The notes: a model not told the origin generated them from the letters alone. A DNA stretch of 64,000 nucleotides from Streptomyces tuirus (GCA_018195615.1 JAGTPG010000002.1:4023501-4087500); one strand, 5' to 3'. Positions 1 to 10,432 are shown, numbered from the stretch's first letter. Program-made: numbers and translations.

Positions 1-489
1 AGCGCTCGGTCACCGAGGCCTACGAGGACCCGGCCTCCCTCACCCGCCGGGCCTTCGCGGCGATCACCCCGTTCCCGGAGCAGAACGACCCGGCGTACCG
101 CGCGGCGGCCCTGCCCGCGACCAACGCCATATCGACGGCGGACGGGCTGGCCCGTTTCTACGCGACGCTGATCGGCGACACGGCCGGCGCCGCACGCCTC
201 TTCACGCCGGAGACGGTCGAACTGGCCCGGGCCGAGGAGTCGGCGGGCCCGGACCGGGTCCTGGTGGTCGGCACCCGCTTCGGCCTCGGCTACATGCTGC
301 ACGGCAGCGCCTCCCCTTCCTCACCCGGGCTCCTTCGGCCACCCGGGCCGTGGCGGCGCCCTCGGATTCGCCGACCCGGACACCGGGACCGCGTTCGGCT
401 ACGTCACCAACGGCTTCCGCAAGACGGTGACGGCGGACCCACGGGCGCAGGGGCTGGTCAGGGCGGTACGGCAGGCCATCGGCCTTTGA
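1..489 (+). CDS. Serine hydrolase / beta-lactamase family, 3' end, frameshifted
   Basis: The first base lies inside the gene, so the N-terminal catalytic part (SxxK region) is outside the window. The visible part reads as the C-terminal half of a class C beta-lactamase-like serine hydrolase: a stretch ending FGLGYMLHG, then after a frame change at about 315-328 the family's closing sequence GSFGHPGRGGALGFADPDTG and FGYVTN, with the stop at 487-489. The HPG(R/A)GG motif corresponds to the third active-site motif of these esterases and peptidases. The frame moves by +1, which needs two lost bases or one gained base in a C-rich run. The true substrate cannot be inferred. I am confident of the family, not of the function. 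Confidence 0.75.
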
Positions 490-496
490 GGCGCCC

Positions 497-772
497 CTAG
501 ACGTGGATCGGATGGGACGTCCGACCGGACGCCTGGTCGATCTCCTCGTGGGCCTTGGTGAGCAACTGCATGGCTAGTTCGTTGAGCGCCCGGGCGCCGG
601 CGATCTCCTCCCCGACCCGGGGCTGGTTGACGTCGGTCCGGTGCCGGCTCGCGTGCCCGTGCGCCCGTACCTCGGTGCCGTCGGGGAGCCGGACCATCGC
701 GACCGCCTGGGTGTGCTGGTCGTCTTCCCTGAACTCCATCTCGACGTGCCATCCCACTGTGGTGTGCATCAT
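497..772 (-). CDS. DUF1876 family small protein
   Basis: Small soluble protein of about 91 residues matching the DUF1876 (dsRBD-like fold) family of actinobacteria. It has an N-terminal strand HVEMEF, a central VRLPDGTEV strand and a C-terminal helix around GARALNELAMQLL. Function is unknown. An open frame begins with GTG at 781, but a strong ribosome site (GGAGG) sits 8 bases before the ATG at 772, so I choose MMHTTVGW as the start. It is convergent with the serine hydrolase, the two stops lying about 8 bp apart. No membrane segment or signal peptide is present. Confidence 0.8.
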   Translation of the reverse strand: MMHTTVGWHVEMEFREDDQHTQAVAMVRLPDGTEVRAHGHASRHRTDVNQPRVGEEIAGARALNELAMQLLTKAHEEIDQASGRTSHPIHV

Positions 773-842
773 GAGGATCACCTCCGGAAGACCTAGTTCC
801 AGGGTGCCCCTCCGGCGGGGGAGCGCACCCGTCCGTTCGCCG

Positions 843-1687
843 CTATCCGGCGTGCAGCATCAGCCCGATCCCGACGACGAGCAGCCCGGCCGCCGCGATC
901 CTCGGCGCCCCGAAACGCTCCTTGAAGAACACGGCCCCGATGGCGGCGCCGACGATGACGGACGACTCGCGCAGGGCGGCGATCGGCGCGAGTTCGGCCT
1001 TGGTCTGGGCCCACAGCACGAGGGCGTAGGCCGCGACGGACAGCACGGCCCCGACCAGCCCGATCCGCGCGAACGGCCGCAGAACAGCCATGGTCTGCCC
1101 GCGTCGGCGACTCACGGCGTAGACGGGGATCACCACCCCTGCACCGCCATCAGCCAGGCGATGTACCCGAGGGAGGACCCGGAGGCACGCACGCCGAGTC
1201 CGTCGACGACGGTGTACGCCGCGATGGCCAGCCCGGTCGCCAGGGCCGCTGCGATGGCCGCCCAGTCGGGACGGTGCCCGCGCAGGCCCCACAGGGCGAC
1301 GCCGGTCAGCCCCGCGCAGGACAGGGCGATACCGGCGGCGGCCCACCTGTCGGGCACCTCGTGCGCGAAGACCGCGGCCAGCACGGTCACGACCAGGGGC
1401 GCGGTGCCGCGCGCGATGGGATAGGCCTGACCGAAGTCCCCCAGCCGGAAGGACGTCATCAGCAGCGCGTAGTAGGCGATGTGCAGGACGGCGGAGCCGA
1501 GCAGGTAGGGCCACGCCCGGGCCTCCGGAAACGCCACGAAGGGTGCCATGGCCAGCCCGATGACCAGCCCGCCGCCCGAGATCAGGGCGAACCCGGCCAG
1601 CTTGTCGGTGATCTTGTGGGCGATGGCGTTCCAGCTGGCGTGGGTGACGGCGGCGAGCAGGACGGCGGCGGTGACCAGTGGCGTCAC
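843..1687 (-). CDS. EamA/DMT family transporter (one frameshift)
   Basis: Integral membrane protein of the drug/metabolite transporter superfamily, about 281 residues with roughly ten hydrophobic helices and two EamA repeats. The N-terminal repeat contains THASWNAIAHK and PIARGTAPLVV. The C-terminal repeat contains ALRESSVIVGA and FFKERFG, the usual glutamate-bearing signature. The frame breaks at about 1136 after MAVQG; one missing G restores VVIPVYAVSRR. The start is GTG at 1687, overlapping the TGA of the upstream YbaK-like gene by four bases (GTGA), so the two are translationally coupled. Substrate unknown. Confidence 0.85.
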
Positions 1688-2198
1688 GAGGTGTGCTCGC
1701 GCACGTCCACCAGGGTGCCGCCGGCGTGGGCGACGAGGTCCTCGGGCGCCATGGGGAAGACGGTGTACGGCGTCCCGGCGGCGGCCCAGACCGTCTCGTG
1801 CCGGAGCAGGGACCGGTCGGCGAGAACGCGCGTTCTCGTCCGGTGTCCGAAGGGCGGCACGCCACCGATGGCATACCCGGTGGTCTCCCGTACGACGTCG
1901 GCGCGGGCCGGGTGACCTTCTCCGCGCCGAGCTCCTTGCGCACCAGCTCGACGTCCACCCGCGACGCCCCGTCCATGAGCACCAGCACCGGCACCCGGTC
2001 CGCCGCGAAGATCAGCGACTTGCAGATCTGGCTCAGCTCACACCCGATCGCGGCGGCGGCCTCGGAGGCGGTACGGGTCGCTTCCGGAAACCGGCGGACC
2101 TGAGTGAGCACGTCGGCGAGGCCCAGCTCCCGCAGGGCCTGGGCGAACAAGGGGTGTGCTCCGGAGTTCCCGGCGTCAGTGGCGGCTGTCGTCGTCAT
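1684..2198 (-). CDS. YbaK/EbsC-family aminoacyl-tRNA deacylase (one frameshift)
   Basis: Protein of about 171 residues of the YbaK/ProX (Cys-tRNA(Pro) deacylase-like) family, thought to hydrolyse mischarged tRNAs. Features are IGCELSQICKSLIF near residues 50-65, where the conserved lysine lies, the LVLMDGASRVD strand, and after the break YAIGGVPPFGH, the family's GG(V/I)xPxG motif. The frame is lost at about 1900: VTRPA continues as RADVVRETTG only if one base is restored. The ATG at 2198 lacks an obvious ribosome site, so the exact start is uncertain. It is coupled by GTGA overlap to the EamA transporter. Confidence 0.85.
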
Positions 2199-2240
2199 GC
2201 GGGCACGCTAGCGGTGCGTGTATGGGACACGCGAGGGCTT

Positions 2241-2426
2241 TCAGCGGGGGCCGTCCTCCTTGGGGACGTCCGCGAACTCCCACCACGCCAGTGGCAGCCA
2301 GTCTCCGTCGACGAAGCCGTCGACGGACCCCCCGGTGCCGCTGATGGCCACGCGGGTTCCGACCGGATACGTCTGGCCGGACAGGCCGGAGACCGCTACG
2401 AGCAGTGTGCCGATACGTCGTGACAA
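2241..2426 (-). CDS. Small hypothetical protein
   Basis: Short ORF of about 61 residues beginning with TTG at 2426 (LSRRIGTLLVAV) preceded by AAGGA at 9 bases. A longer version would start at 2456. It contains SGQTYPVGTRVAISGT and a WLPLAWWEF stretch. The codon usage has strong third-position GC and the ribosome site is good, so I think it is real. I do not recognise a family. It is divergent from the FdhA-type dehydrogenase and not part of another operon. Confidence 0.6.
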   Translation of the reverse strand: MSRRIGTLLVAVSGLSGQTYPVGTRVAISGTGGSVDGFVDGDWLPLAWWEFADVPKEDGPR

Positions 2427-2516
2427 GGCTGTAGATCCTTTCTCTTCTGAGTGCAAATCCTCCCATCATGCACCAGCCTGGTATATGAGCCACGGCACAG
2501 ATGGAGGTGCTTGACG

Positions 2517-3659
2517 ATGAGGGCTGTCGTGTACAAAGGCCCCTTCGAGGTAGCGATAGAACAAGTGGAGGATCCCCGGATACAGCACCCGAACGATGTG
2601 ACCGTCCGGGTCACGTCGACCGCCATTTGCGGCTCTGACCTGCACATGTACGAAGGCCGGACCGCCGCGGAGCCGGGCATCGTGTTCGGCCACGAGAACC
2701 TCGGCGTCGTCGAGGAGGTAGGGGAGGGGGTAACCACGCTCAGCCGCGGGGACCGGGTGGTCATGCCCTTCAATGTGGCATGCGGTTTCTGCAAGAACTG
2801 TACGGCGGGTTTCACGGGCTTCTGCCTGACGGTGAACCCCGGTTTCGCCGGCGGTGCCTACGGCTATGTCGCGATGGGGCCCTATGTGGGAGGCCAGGCG
2901 GAGTACGTGCGGGTTCCGTACGCCGACTTCAACTGCCTGAAGCTCCCGGAGGGCACCGAGAAGGAGACCGACTTCGTCCTTCTCGCCGACATTTTCCCGA
3001 CCGGCTACCACGGCAACGAACTGGCGGACGTGCGTCCCGGTGAGAGCGTCGCCGTGTACGGCGGCGGTCCGGTCGGGCTGATGGCCGCCTACTCCGCGAT
3101 GCTGCGCGGCGCGAGCAAGGTGTTCGTGGTCGACCGCGTGGCGGAGCGGCTGCAGAAGGCGGAGCAGATCGGCGCCGTGCCGATCGACTTCACCCAGGGC
3201 AACCCGGCGGAGCAGATCAAGGAACAGACCGAAGGCGGCCGGGGCACCGACAAGGGCATCGATGCCGTCGGCTACCAGGCCCAGGCGCAGGGCGAGGACC
3301 GCGAGGAGCCGGCGATCGTGCTGAACTCGCTCGTCGAGACGGTCCGGCCGACGGGTGCTCTCGGCATCCCCGGCCTGTACGTCCCGCGTGACCCGGGCGG
3401 CCCGGACGAGCAGGCCAAGCAGGGCATGCTCATGGTCGCCATCGGGCGCCTCTTCGAGAAGGGGCTCCGTATGGGCACCGGGCAGTGCAACGTCAAGCGG
3501 TACAACCGCCAGCTGCGGGACATGATCATCGAGGGCCGCGCGGAGCCGAGTTTCGTCGTCTCGCACGAGTTGTCTCTCGACGAGGCACCGACGGCGTACG
3601 AGAAGTTCGACAAGCGGGTCGAGGGCTACACCAAGGTCGTCCTGCATCCGCACGCCTGA
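2517..3659 (+). CDS. FdhA-type zinc alcohol/formaldehyde dehydrogenase
   Basis: Cytoplasmic NAD-dependent medium-chain dehydrogenase of 380 residues, closest in motif order to glutathione-independent formaldehyde dehydrogenase (FdhA). Catalytic-zinc residues are in ICGSDLHMYEGR and GHENLG. The structural-zinc loop carries four cysteines in CGFCKNCTAGFTGFC, and the Rossmann motif is YGGGPVGLMAA. Such enzymes oxidise formaldehyde or other aldehydes and alcohols without added glutathione. Start ATG at 2517 with GGAGG 9 bases upstream. It is monocistronic, ends in a long hairpin shared with the convergent MMPL gene, and is intact. Confidence 0.9.
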   Translation: MRAVVYKGPFEVAIEQVEDPRIQHPNDVTVRVTSTAICGSDLHMYEGRTAAEPGIVFGHENLGVVEEVGEGVTTLSRGDRVVMPFNVACGFCKNCTAGFTGFCLTVNPGFAGGAYGYVAMGPYVGGQAEYVRVPYADFNCLKLPEGTEKETDFVLLADIFPTGYHGNELADVRPGESVAVYGGGPVGLMAAYSAMLRGASKVFVVDRVAERLQKAEQIGAVPIDFTQGNPAEQIKEQTEGGRGTDKGIDAVGYQAQAQGEDREEPAIVLNSLVETVRPTGALGIPGLYVPRDPGGPDEQAKQGMLMVAIGRLFEKGLRMGTGQCNVKRYNRQLRDMIIEGRAEPSFVVSHELSLDEAPTAYEKFDKRVEGYTKVVLHPHA

Positions 3660-3675
3660 GAAGACAGGGAGCGGA

Positions 3676-3749
3676 ACTGGAGCGTTCGGGCCCTCTCCGG
3701 GTGCCTGAGCCCGGGCGGGCACAGGGACCGGTGGCCCGAACGCTCCAGT
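3676..3749. terminator. Bidirectional terminator between fdhA-like and MMPL genes
   Basis: A 17-bp perfect inverted repeat (ACTGGAGCGTTCGGGCC at 3676-3692 and its complement at 3733-3749) encloses a 40-base loop that itself holds a GTGCC/GGCAC pair. It lies between two convergent stops (3659 and 3768) and can terminate transcription from either side. Confidence 0.85.
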
Positions 3750-3767
3750 CTCATCGGTATCGGGGCG

Positions 3768-5969
3768 TCAGGCGCGTACCAGGTTGTGGTCCGTGTCCGC
3801 GGGGGCGGATCCGGGGCGCAGGGCCTCGCCTTCGACGTCCACGTTGGGCAGGGCGCGGTCCAGCCACTTGGGCAGCCACCACGCCTTGCGGCCGAGGAGG
3901 GCCAGGACGGCCGGGACGATGGCCATGCGGACGACGAACGCGTCGAAGAAGACCGCGATCGCGAGGCCGAAGCCGATCATCTTGACCATGGACTCGGACG
4001 AGCCGATGAAGCCGGCGAAGACGGCCATCATGATGACCGCGGCGGCGGTGACCACCCTCGCTCCGTGCCTGAAGCCCGTCACGATCGCCTGGGCGGGCTT
4101 CTCGCCGTGGACGTAGGCCTCCCGCATCCGGGTCACCAGAAAGACCTCGTAGTCCATCGCCAGCCCGAAGACCACGCCGACCATGAAGATCGGCATCATC
4201 GACATGACCGGGCCCGTCTGCTCGACGCCCATGAGGTCCGACAGCCAGCCCCACTGGAAGACCGCGACCACCGCGCCGAGGGCCGCCATCACCGACAGGA
4301 GGAAGCCGAGGGCCGCCTTCAGCGGGACCAGGATCGAGCGGAACACGACGATCAGCAGGAGGAAGGCCAGGCCGACCACCAGGACCAGATACGGCACCAG
4401 CGCGTCGTTGAGCTTTTCGCTGACGTCGATGTTCATCGCCGTGCTGCCGGTGACCAGGACGTTCGCGTCCGTGTCGGCCTTGATGTCCGCACCCGCGTCC
4501 CGGATGCCGTGCACCAGGTTCTCCGTCGTGACGGAGGACGGCTTGGAGTCGGGGATGACGGTGATGGTGGCTGTGTCACCGGCCTTGTTGGGCGCCGGCG
4601 GCGTCACCGTGACGACGTCGTCGAGGCCCTTGATCTCGTCGGCCGCATCACCGAAGACCGCCTTCGGGTCGTCGCTGTTCTTCGCGTCGACCACGACCAT
4701 CAGCGGGCCGTTGAAGCCCGGCCCGAAGCCCTCCGACAGCAGGTCGTACGCGCGGCGCTGGGTGGTGGAGGTGGGCTGGGAGCCGTCGTCCGGCAGGCCC
4801 AGTTCGAGGGAGCCGGCCGGGACGGCCGCCGCGCCGAGGCCGATGACGCCGAGCAGCAGGACCGCGACCGGGCGGCGTACGACGAAGCTCGCCCAGCGGG
4901 TGCCCAGGTTGGGGCGCTCCGGCTTCTTCGAGGCCCGGCCCAGCAGCTTGCCCTTCTCCCCCGCCGGCTTCACCCTGCGGCCCGCGTAACCGAGCAGCGC
5001 CGGGATCATGGTCAGTGCGATCAGCACCGCGATGGCCACCGTGCCCGCGGCCGCGATGCCCATCTTCGTCAGCATCGGGATGTTGACGACGGACAGGCCG
5101 ACCAGGGCGATCACGACCGTCAGGCCGGCGAAGACCACCGCGGAGCCGGCGGTGCCGACCGCGCGGCCCGCCGCCTCTTCGCGGTCCCGGCCCTCGGCCA
5201 GTTCCGCGCGGTAGCGGGAGACGATGAACAGCGCGTAGTCGATGCCGACCGCCAGGCCGATCATCATGGCGAGGGTGGAGGTGGTCGTGCCCAGGTCCAG
5301 CGCACTGGCCAGCGCCGTGATCGCGGAGACGCCGATGCCCACGCCGACGAGCGCCGTCAGCAGCGGCAGCCCGGCCGCCACCAGCGAGCCGAACGTGATG
5401 ACGAGGACGACCGCGGCGACCGCGATGCCGATGATCTCGCTGGAGCCGGTGTGCGGGACCGCCTGGAGCGCGTCACCGCCGATCTCGACGGTCAGCCCGG
5501 CCTTCCGCGCGTCCTGCGCGCTGTCCTGCAGGGCGTCCTTCGCGGCGTCGTCCAGCTCCATGCCGGAGACCTTGTACGACACCTGCGCGTACGCGACCGT
5601 GCCGTCCTTGCTGACGGCCTTCGCCTGGTACGGGTCGGTGACGCGGGTGACCTCGGAGCCGTCGGACAGTTCCTTCACGGTCTCCTGGACGGTGGCCTTG
5701 TTGCCCGGGTCGGTCATCTTCTCGCCGCTCGGCGCCTTGAAGACGACGCGTGCGGTGGCGCCGTCGGCGCTCGCGCCGGGGAAGCGCTGTTCCAGCAGGT
5801 CGAAGGCCTTCTGCGCCTCGGTGCCGGGGATGGAGAACGAGCTGTTGCCCGCGGCGGGGGCGCTGGCCGCGCCGACCCCGGCGAGGGTCAGCAGGGCCAC
5901 CCATATCAGGGCGGCGAAGTGCCGTCGCCGGAACGAGAGCCGGCCGAGTTTGTAGAGGAATGTCGCCAC
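3768..5969 (-). CDS. MMPL/RND family transporter
   Basis: Large membrane protein of 733 residues with the MmpL/RND layout. There is an N-terminal helix (about 18-38) and a periplasmic domain with PGTEAQKAFDLLEQRFPG. A block of five or six helices includes GLAVGIDYALFIVSRYRAEL, the conserved D-Y motif of the proton relay. A second extracellular domain follows, then a second helix block with FGLAMDYEVFLVTRMREA. It likely exports lipids or drugs by proton antiport. Start GTG at 5969, with GGGAG 8 bases upstream. It lies 104 bp downstream of a TetR gene on the same strand and is probably regulated by it. Intact. Confidence 0.92.
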   Translation of the reverse strand: MATFLYKLGRLSFRRRHFAALIWVALLTLAGVGAASAPAAGNSSFSIPGTEAQKAFDLLEQRFPGASADGATARVVFKAPSGEKMTDPGNKATVQETVKELSDGSEVTRVTDPYQAKAVSKDGTVAYAQVSYKVSGMELDDAAKDALQDSAQDARKAGLTVEIGGDALQAVPHTGSSEIIGIAVAAVVLVITFGSLVAAGLPLLTALVGVGIGVSAITALASALDLGTTTSTLAMMIGLAVGIDYALFIVSRYRAELAEGRDREEAAGRAVGTAGSAVVFAGLTVVIALVGLSVVNIPMLTKMGIAAAGTVAIAVLIALTMIPALLGYAGRRVKPAGEKGKLLGRASKKPERPNLGTRWASFVVRRPVAVLLLGVIGLGAAAVPAGSLELGLPDDGSQPTSTTQRRAYDLLSEGFGPGFNGPLMVVVDAKNSDDPKAVFGDAADEIKGLDDVVTVTPPAPNKAGDTATITVIPDSKPSSVTTENLVHGIRDAGADIKADTDANVLVTGSTAMNIDVSEKLNDALVPYLVLVVGLAFLLLIVVFRSILVPLKAALGFLLSVMAALGAVVAVFQWGWLSDLMGVEQTGPVMSMMPIFMVGVVFGLAMDYEVFLVTRMREAYVHGEKPAQAIVTGFRHGARVVTAAAVIMMAVFAGFIGSSESMVKMIGFGLAIAVFFDAFVVRMAIVPAVLALLGRKAWWLPKWLDRALPNVDVEGEALRPGSAPADTDHNLVRA

Positions 5970-6073
5970 GAGGGCTACTCCCGTTCAGGTCGTGGGGTCG
6001 TTTCTGGGCAGGGGTGATCAGCCCGACGACGTGAGCGGTTACGTCAGGTGGAGGGCTTGCTGAGGGGGACTCG

Positions 6074-6672
6074 TCAGATGGCGGGGATGCCGAGGGCGGG
6101 GAGGACCACGGCGTCGATGTACGAGATGAGGAATTCCTGCGTCGGCGGCTGGTCGTCGATCAGCGTGCGCGTGGCGAACGCGCCGATGAGCATGTGCACG
6201 ACGTAGTCCAGGGCCGGGCAGTCGGCGCGGACCTCGCCGCGGTCGACGGCCCGCCGGACCATCCGGTGGAACTCCTCCATCTCGGGCTCGATGAGCAGTT
6301 CCCTGAAGGCTCTGAGGAGTTCCGGGTTGCCGTGCACCGCCATGAACAGGCCTCGCATCAGCGCGGCGTTCTGCTGCATGGTGCAGTCGTCCTCACGGGC
6401 GGTGAGGGCGTGGAGGTCGCCGCGCAGGGACCCGGTGTCGACGTCGGAGATGTTGCCCGGCTTGTTGTGCCGGATCGCCTTCGCCACCAGCTCCGGCTTG
6501 CCGCCCCACTGGCGGTAGAGCGTGGCCTTGCTGGACCGGGTGCGGGCGGCCACGGCGTCCATGGTGAGGGCGTCGTAGCCGACTTCGCGGAGCAGGTCGA
6601 GCACGGCCGCGTACAGCTCGGCCTCGCGCTCGGGGTGATCCGACTGCGACGCGCGGTGGCGACTTCAGTCAT
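6074..6672 (-). CDS. TetR/AcrR-family regulator (one frameshift)
   Basis: DNA-binding repressor of about 199 residues. The helix-turn-helix is visible as ALTMDAVAARTRSSKATLYR (about residues 35-55) and is followed by a mostly helical ligand domain. The reading frame is broken at about 6648, between MTEVATARRS and DHPEREAELYAAV; one restored base joins them. Start ATG at 6672 with GGAAGG 8 bases upstream. It precedes the MMPL transporter on the same strand, and a near-perfect inverted repeat lies about 80 bp upstream of its start, so autoregulation and control of the transporter are likely (inference). Confidence 0.88.
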
Positions 6673-6698
6673 GGCGGTCACCTTCCTGCTCGAACGAC

Positions 6699-6766
6699 AC
6701 GGTTTCGTACCCGCCTTCGTACACGACGAATGTAGCGCAGCCCTGATAGAAACGAAACCGTTTCGT
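6699..6766 (-). promoter_or_regulatory. Putative TetR operator and promoter region
   Basis: ACGAAACCGTTTCGT at 6752-6766 is an inverted repeat (ACGAAA/TTTCGT) upstream of the TetR start. A second half-like copy, ACGGTTTCGTAC, is at 6699-6710. Two related sites flanking the expected promoter fit an autoregulated TetR operon. Confidence 0.6.
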
Positions 6767-6837
6767 ACGTGTCGTGGGTCACGAGGGGCTGTTTGCCCTG
6801 ACTTGCCACGGTTCGCCCCCGGGCAAAGCATGGGGAG

Positions 6838-9800
6838 GTGAGCTATCTGCGTCTGCCGCATCTCCATGACGACCTGCTGTGCTTCGTGGCCGAGGACGAC
6901 CTCTGGCTCGCGCCCCTCGAGGGTCCCGGCCGCGCCTGGCGGCTCACCGTCGACCGCACGAAGGTGGGCCACCCCCGTTTCTCACCCGACGGCCGGCACC
7001 TCGCGTACACGAGCTGGCGCAGCCTGGTGCCCGAGGTCCATCTCACCCCGGTCGACGGCGGCCCCGGCCGGCAGGTGAGCCACTGGGGCAGCGCCGACAC
7101 CCGCGTCTGCGGCTGGACCCCGGACAGCGAGATCCTGGCCGTGGCCTCGCACGGCGAACCCTTCCCGTACTTCACCTGGGCCTACAAGGTGTCCCTGGAC
7201 GGCGACCCCGGCCGCAAGCTGCCCTGGGGCCCGGTCTCCGACATCCAGGTCGCCGACCTGGACGGGGAGCGCAAGTCCCTCCTCCTCACCGGCACCCCGC
7301 CGCACGAGCCGGCCTCGTGGAAGCGCTACCGGGGCGGGGCGACGGGCCGGCTGTGGCTGCACGGCGAACGGCTGCTGGCCGGTCTCGGCGGCCATCTGCA
7401 CTCCCCCATGTTCGTCGGCGGCCGGATCGCCTTCCTCTCCGACCACGAGGGCGTCGGCAACCTCTACTCGTGCGCCTACGACGGCTCCGACCTGCGCCGC
7501 CACACCGACCACGACGCCTTCTACGCCCGGCACGCCGCCAGCGACGGCACCAGGGTGGTGTACCAGTGCGCCGGCGACCTGTGGCTGGTCGACGACCTGT
7601 CCCCGGACTCCGAGCCGCGCCGGCTGGACGTGCGGCTGAGCGGGCCGCGCGCGGGGCGGCGCCCGTACCAGGTGGCGGCGGCCCAGCACATCGACGGGAT
7701 CTCGGTCGACGAGACCGGGCGGGCCGGCGCCGTCGCCGTACGCGGCAGCCTGCACTGGCTCACCCACCGGGACGGCCCGGCCCGCACCCTCACCGACACC
7801 CCGGGCGTCCGGGTGCGGATGCCGGAGATGCTCGGCGCGAGCGGGCGGGTGGCGTATGTGACGGACGCGGAGGGCGAGGACGCGATCGAGATCGCCTCCC
7901 TGCCCCGGGCGAGCGGCGACCGCGAACCGAGGCGGCTGGCCTCGGGCGTGCTGGGCCGGGTGCGGGAACTGGTCTCGGACCCGGAGGGCGAGCGCCTCGC
8001 GGTCGCCTCGCACGACGGGCGGCTGCTGCTCGTGGACGTGGCCGAGGAGTCCGACGGCGAGGTCACCGAGTTGATCCGGTCGATCAACGGGCCCGTTCGT
8101 GACCTCGCGTTCTCCCCGGACGGGTCCTGGCTGACCTGGTCGCACCCGGGCATCGGGCGGACGCTGCGGCAGATCAAGATGGCACGGCTCGCCGGAACAG
8201 CAGGGGACCGGTTCGTCGTCGACGTCACCAACGGCCGTTTCGAGGACGAGAACCCGGTGTTCACGCGCGACGGCCGCTACCTCGCCTTCCTCTCCTGGCG
8301 CGGCTTCGACCCGGTCTACGACGTGCACACCGGCGACCTGTCCTTCCCGCTGGGCTGCCGCCCGTACCTCGTCCCGCTGTCCTCCGCGACGCCCTCCCCT
8401 TCGCGTTGAACCCGGAGGGCCGTCCGGCGGCCGGGGGCCTGGACCCGGTGGAGGACGACGAGAACGGGGAGAACGGGGCCGTGACCGTCGAGGTGGAGGG
8501 GCTGGAGAGCCGGGTCACGCCGTTCCCGGTGGCCGCCTCGAAGTACTCGGCGCTGCACCCGGTGGCGGGCGGCGGGCTGGTGTGGCTGCGCTGGCCGATC
8601 TCGGGCGCGCTGGGCGAGACGTTCGCGAATCCGGACGACACCAGTGGCCGGCCGACGCTGGAGCACTTCAGCATCACCAAGGCCAAGAAGTCCGAACTCG
8701 CCGGGCACCTGGACTTCTTCGCGGTCAGCGGCGACGGCACCCGGCTGGTCGTGGTCGACGAGGGCGAGCTGCGCGCGGTGCCGGCCACGGAGCCGGGCGA
8801 CTCCGACACCACGGTGTGGATCGACGTGCGCCGCATCCTGCACGTGGTCGACCCGGCGGCGGAGTGGCGGCAGGCGTACGAGGAGGCCGGGCGGCTGATC
8901 CGGGCGTACTTCTGGGAACCGGGCATGTGCGGCATCGACTGGGACGGGGTGCTGGACCAGTACCGTCCGCTGGTCGAACGGGTCGCCTCCCCGGACGAGT
9001 TCGCGGACCTGCTGCGCGAGGTGCTGGGTGAGCTGGGCACGTCCCACGCGTACGTCTCCGCCGCCCGGCGCAACGAGGGCCCGCCGCACTACCAGCGCCG
9101 GCAGGGCCTGCTGGGCGCCAACTTCGTCCGCAGGGACGACGGCTGGGCGGTCAAGCGGATCCTGCTCGGCGACTCGTCCGACTCCAAGGCCCGCTCCCGC
9201 TGGCCGGTTCGGGCATCCGGGAGGGTGCGGTCCTGACCCATGTCGACGGCCGCCCGGTGGATCCGGACGCGGGCCCGTATCCGCTGCTGGCGGCGCGGGC
9301 GGGACGACGGTGGAGCTGACCTTCTCCCCCGCTGAGGGCGTGGGTCCGCCCCGGCGGGTCGCCGTCGTCCCACTGGTCGACGAGCGGCCGCTGCGCTACC
9401 AGGACTGGGTGGCCAAACGCCGGGCCGTGGTACGGGAGTTGAGCGGAGGCCGGTGCGGCTATCTGCACATCCCGGACATGGGAGGTTCGGGCTGGGCGCA
9501 GTTCAACCGCGACCTGCGCATGGAGGTCTCCCGGCCGGCGCTGATCGTGGACGTGCGCGGCAACGCCGGCGGCCACATCAGCGAGCTGGTGGTCGAGACG
9601 CTGAGCCGCACGATCCTGGGCTGGGACCTGACCCGCGACGCCCAGCCCGTGTCGTACACCTCGAACGCGCCGCGGGGCCCGGTGGTGGCCCTGGCGGACG
9701 AGGCGACCTCCTCCGACGGGGACATGATCACCGCCGCGTTCAAGCTGCTGAAGCTGGGCCCGGTGGTGGGGCAGCGCACCTGGGGCGGTGTGGTCGGCAT

Positions 9801-10076
9801 GACCGGCCGCCACGAGCTGGGGACGGCACGGTGATCACGGTGCCGATGAACGCGGCCTGGTTCGACGCCTACGGCTGGTCGGTGGAGAACAAGGGCGTCG
9901 CCCCGGACATCGACGTCCTGCGCACCCCGCTGGACTGGGCGGAGGGCCGGCACGCCCAGTTGACCGACGCGGTGGAGCTGGCTCTCGGGCTGCTGGAGAC
10001 CAATCCCGCGGCGGCACCGCCGACCTACAGCGACGTACCGGACCGCTCCCGTCCGAAGCTGCCGCCCAGGACGTGA
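6838..10076 (+). CDS. Tricorn protease homologue (S41), four frameshifts
   Basis: Giant cytoplasmic peptidase of about 1,080 residues. An N-terminal beta-propeller region contains repeats such as RFSPDGRHLAYTSWR and FTRDGRYLAFLSWRG. It is followed by a PDZ-like part and the tail-specific protease core: TSHAYV (Ser-His pair), PALIVDVRGNAGGHISELVV, the nucleophile region ADEATSSDGD, and NKGVAPD near the end. Tricorn trims peptides released by the proteasome. The frame steps by one base at about 8396, 9203, 9295 and 9825, always in a G/C run. Four restored bases give whole codons throughout and a correct tail (PDRSRPKLPPRT). The start is GTG at 6838; its ribosome site is poor because GGGGAGG abuts it. 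Confidence 0.92.
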
Positions 10077-10140
10077 GGAAGCCGGGGGCGTGAGGAAGGG
10101 GTGCCCCGCGCGAGGCACCCCTTCCGTTCAGCACGCGTCG

Positions 10141-10356
10141 TCAGGCGTCGTAGTCCTGGTCGAAGCGTTCCTCCTGCTCGCGCTCCCGCTCACGGTCGCG
10201 GTCGCGGTCGCGGTCACGCTGCGGGTGCGAGGGGTCCATCTCCTCGTCGCGCCGGCGGCCACGGCCCTGCATCTGCTCGCGGGCCTGGTCGGCCTTCTGC
10301 CGGGCCTGGTTCTGCCACTGCTCGGACTTCTCCTGGAACTGGTCCTTCATACCCAT
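10141..10356 (-). CDS. Small charged CsbD-like stress protein
   Basis: Protein of 71 residues, extremely hydrophilic. The N-terminal MKDQFQEKSEQWQNQARQKA is a helical glutamine/lysine-rich segment, and the tail is a run of Asp-Arg and Glu-Arg dipeptides (about residues 47-63). It resembles CsbD-type and other small general-stress proteins but is too short on motifs to be sure. Start ATG at 10356 with GGGAG 9 bases upstream. It is convergent with the tricorn gene and stands downstream of the SDR operon on the same strand, with a separate promoter likely in 10357-10432. Confidence 0.7.
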   Translation of the reverse strand: MGMKDQFQEKSEQWQNQARQKADQAREQMQGRGRRRDEEMDPSHPQRDRDRDRDREREREQEERFDQDYDA

Positions 10357-10432
10357 GTGGGTTCACTCCCGTTGGGGGTGAGGGGATCTGGCTCGATCAG
10401 ATTCACACGGGTCGTGACCGTCCGCATGTCGA

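Noticed and set aside
3786..6017. Long plus-strand open frame over the MMPL gene
   Set aside because: It is the antisense shadow of a high-GC gene; the product is Arg/His/Asp-rich with no motif, and the minus-strand MMPL gene is complete.
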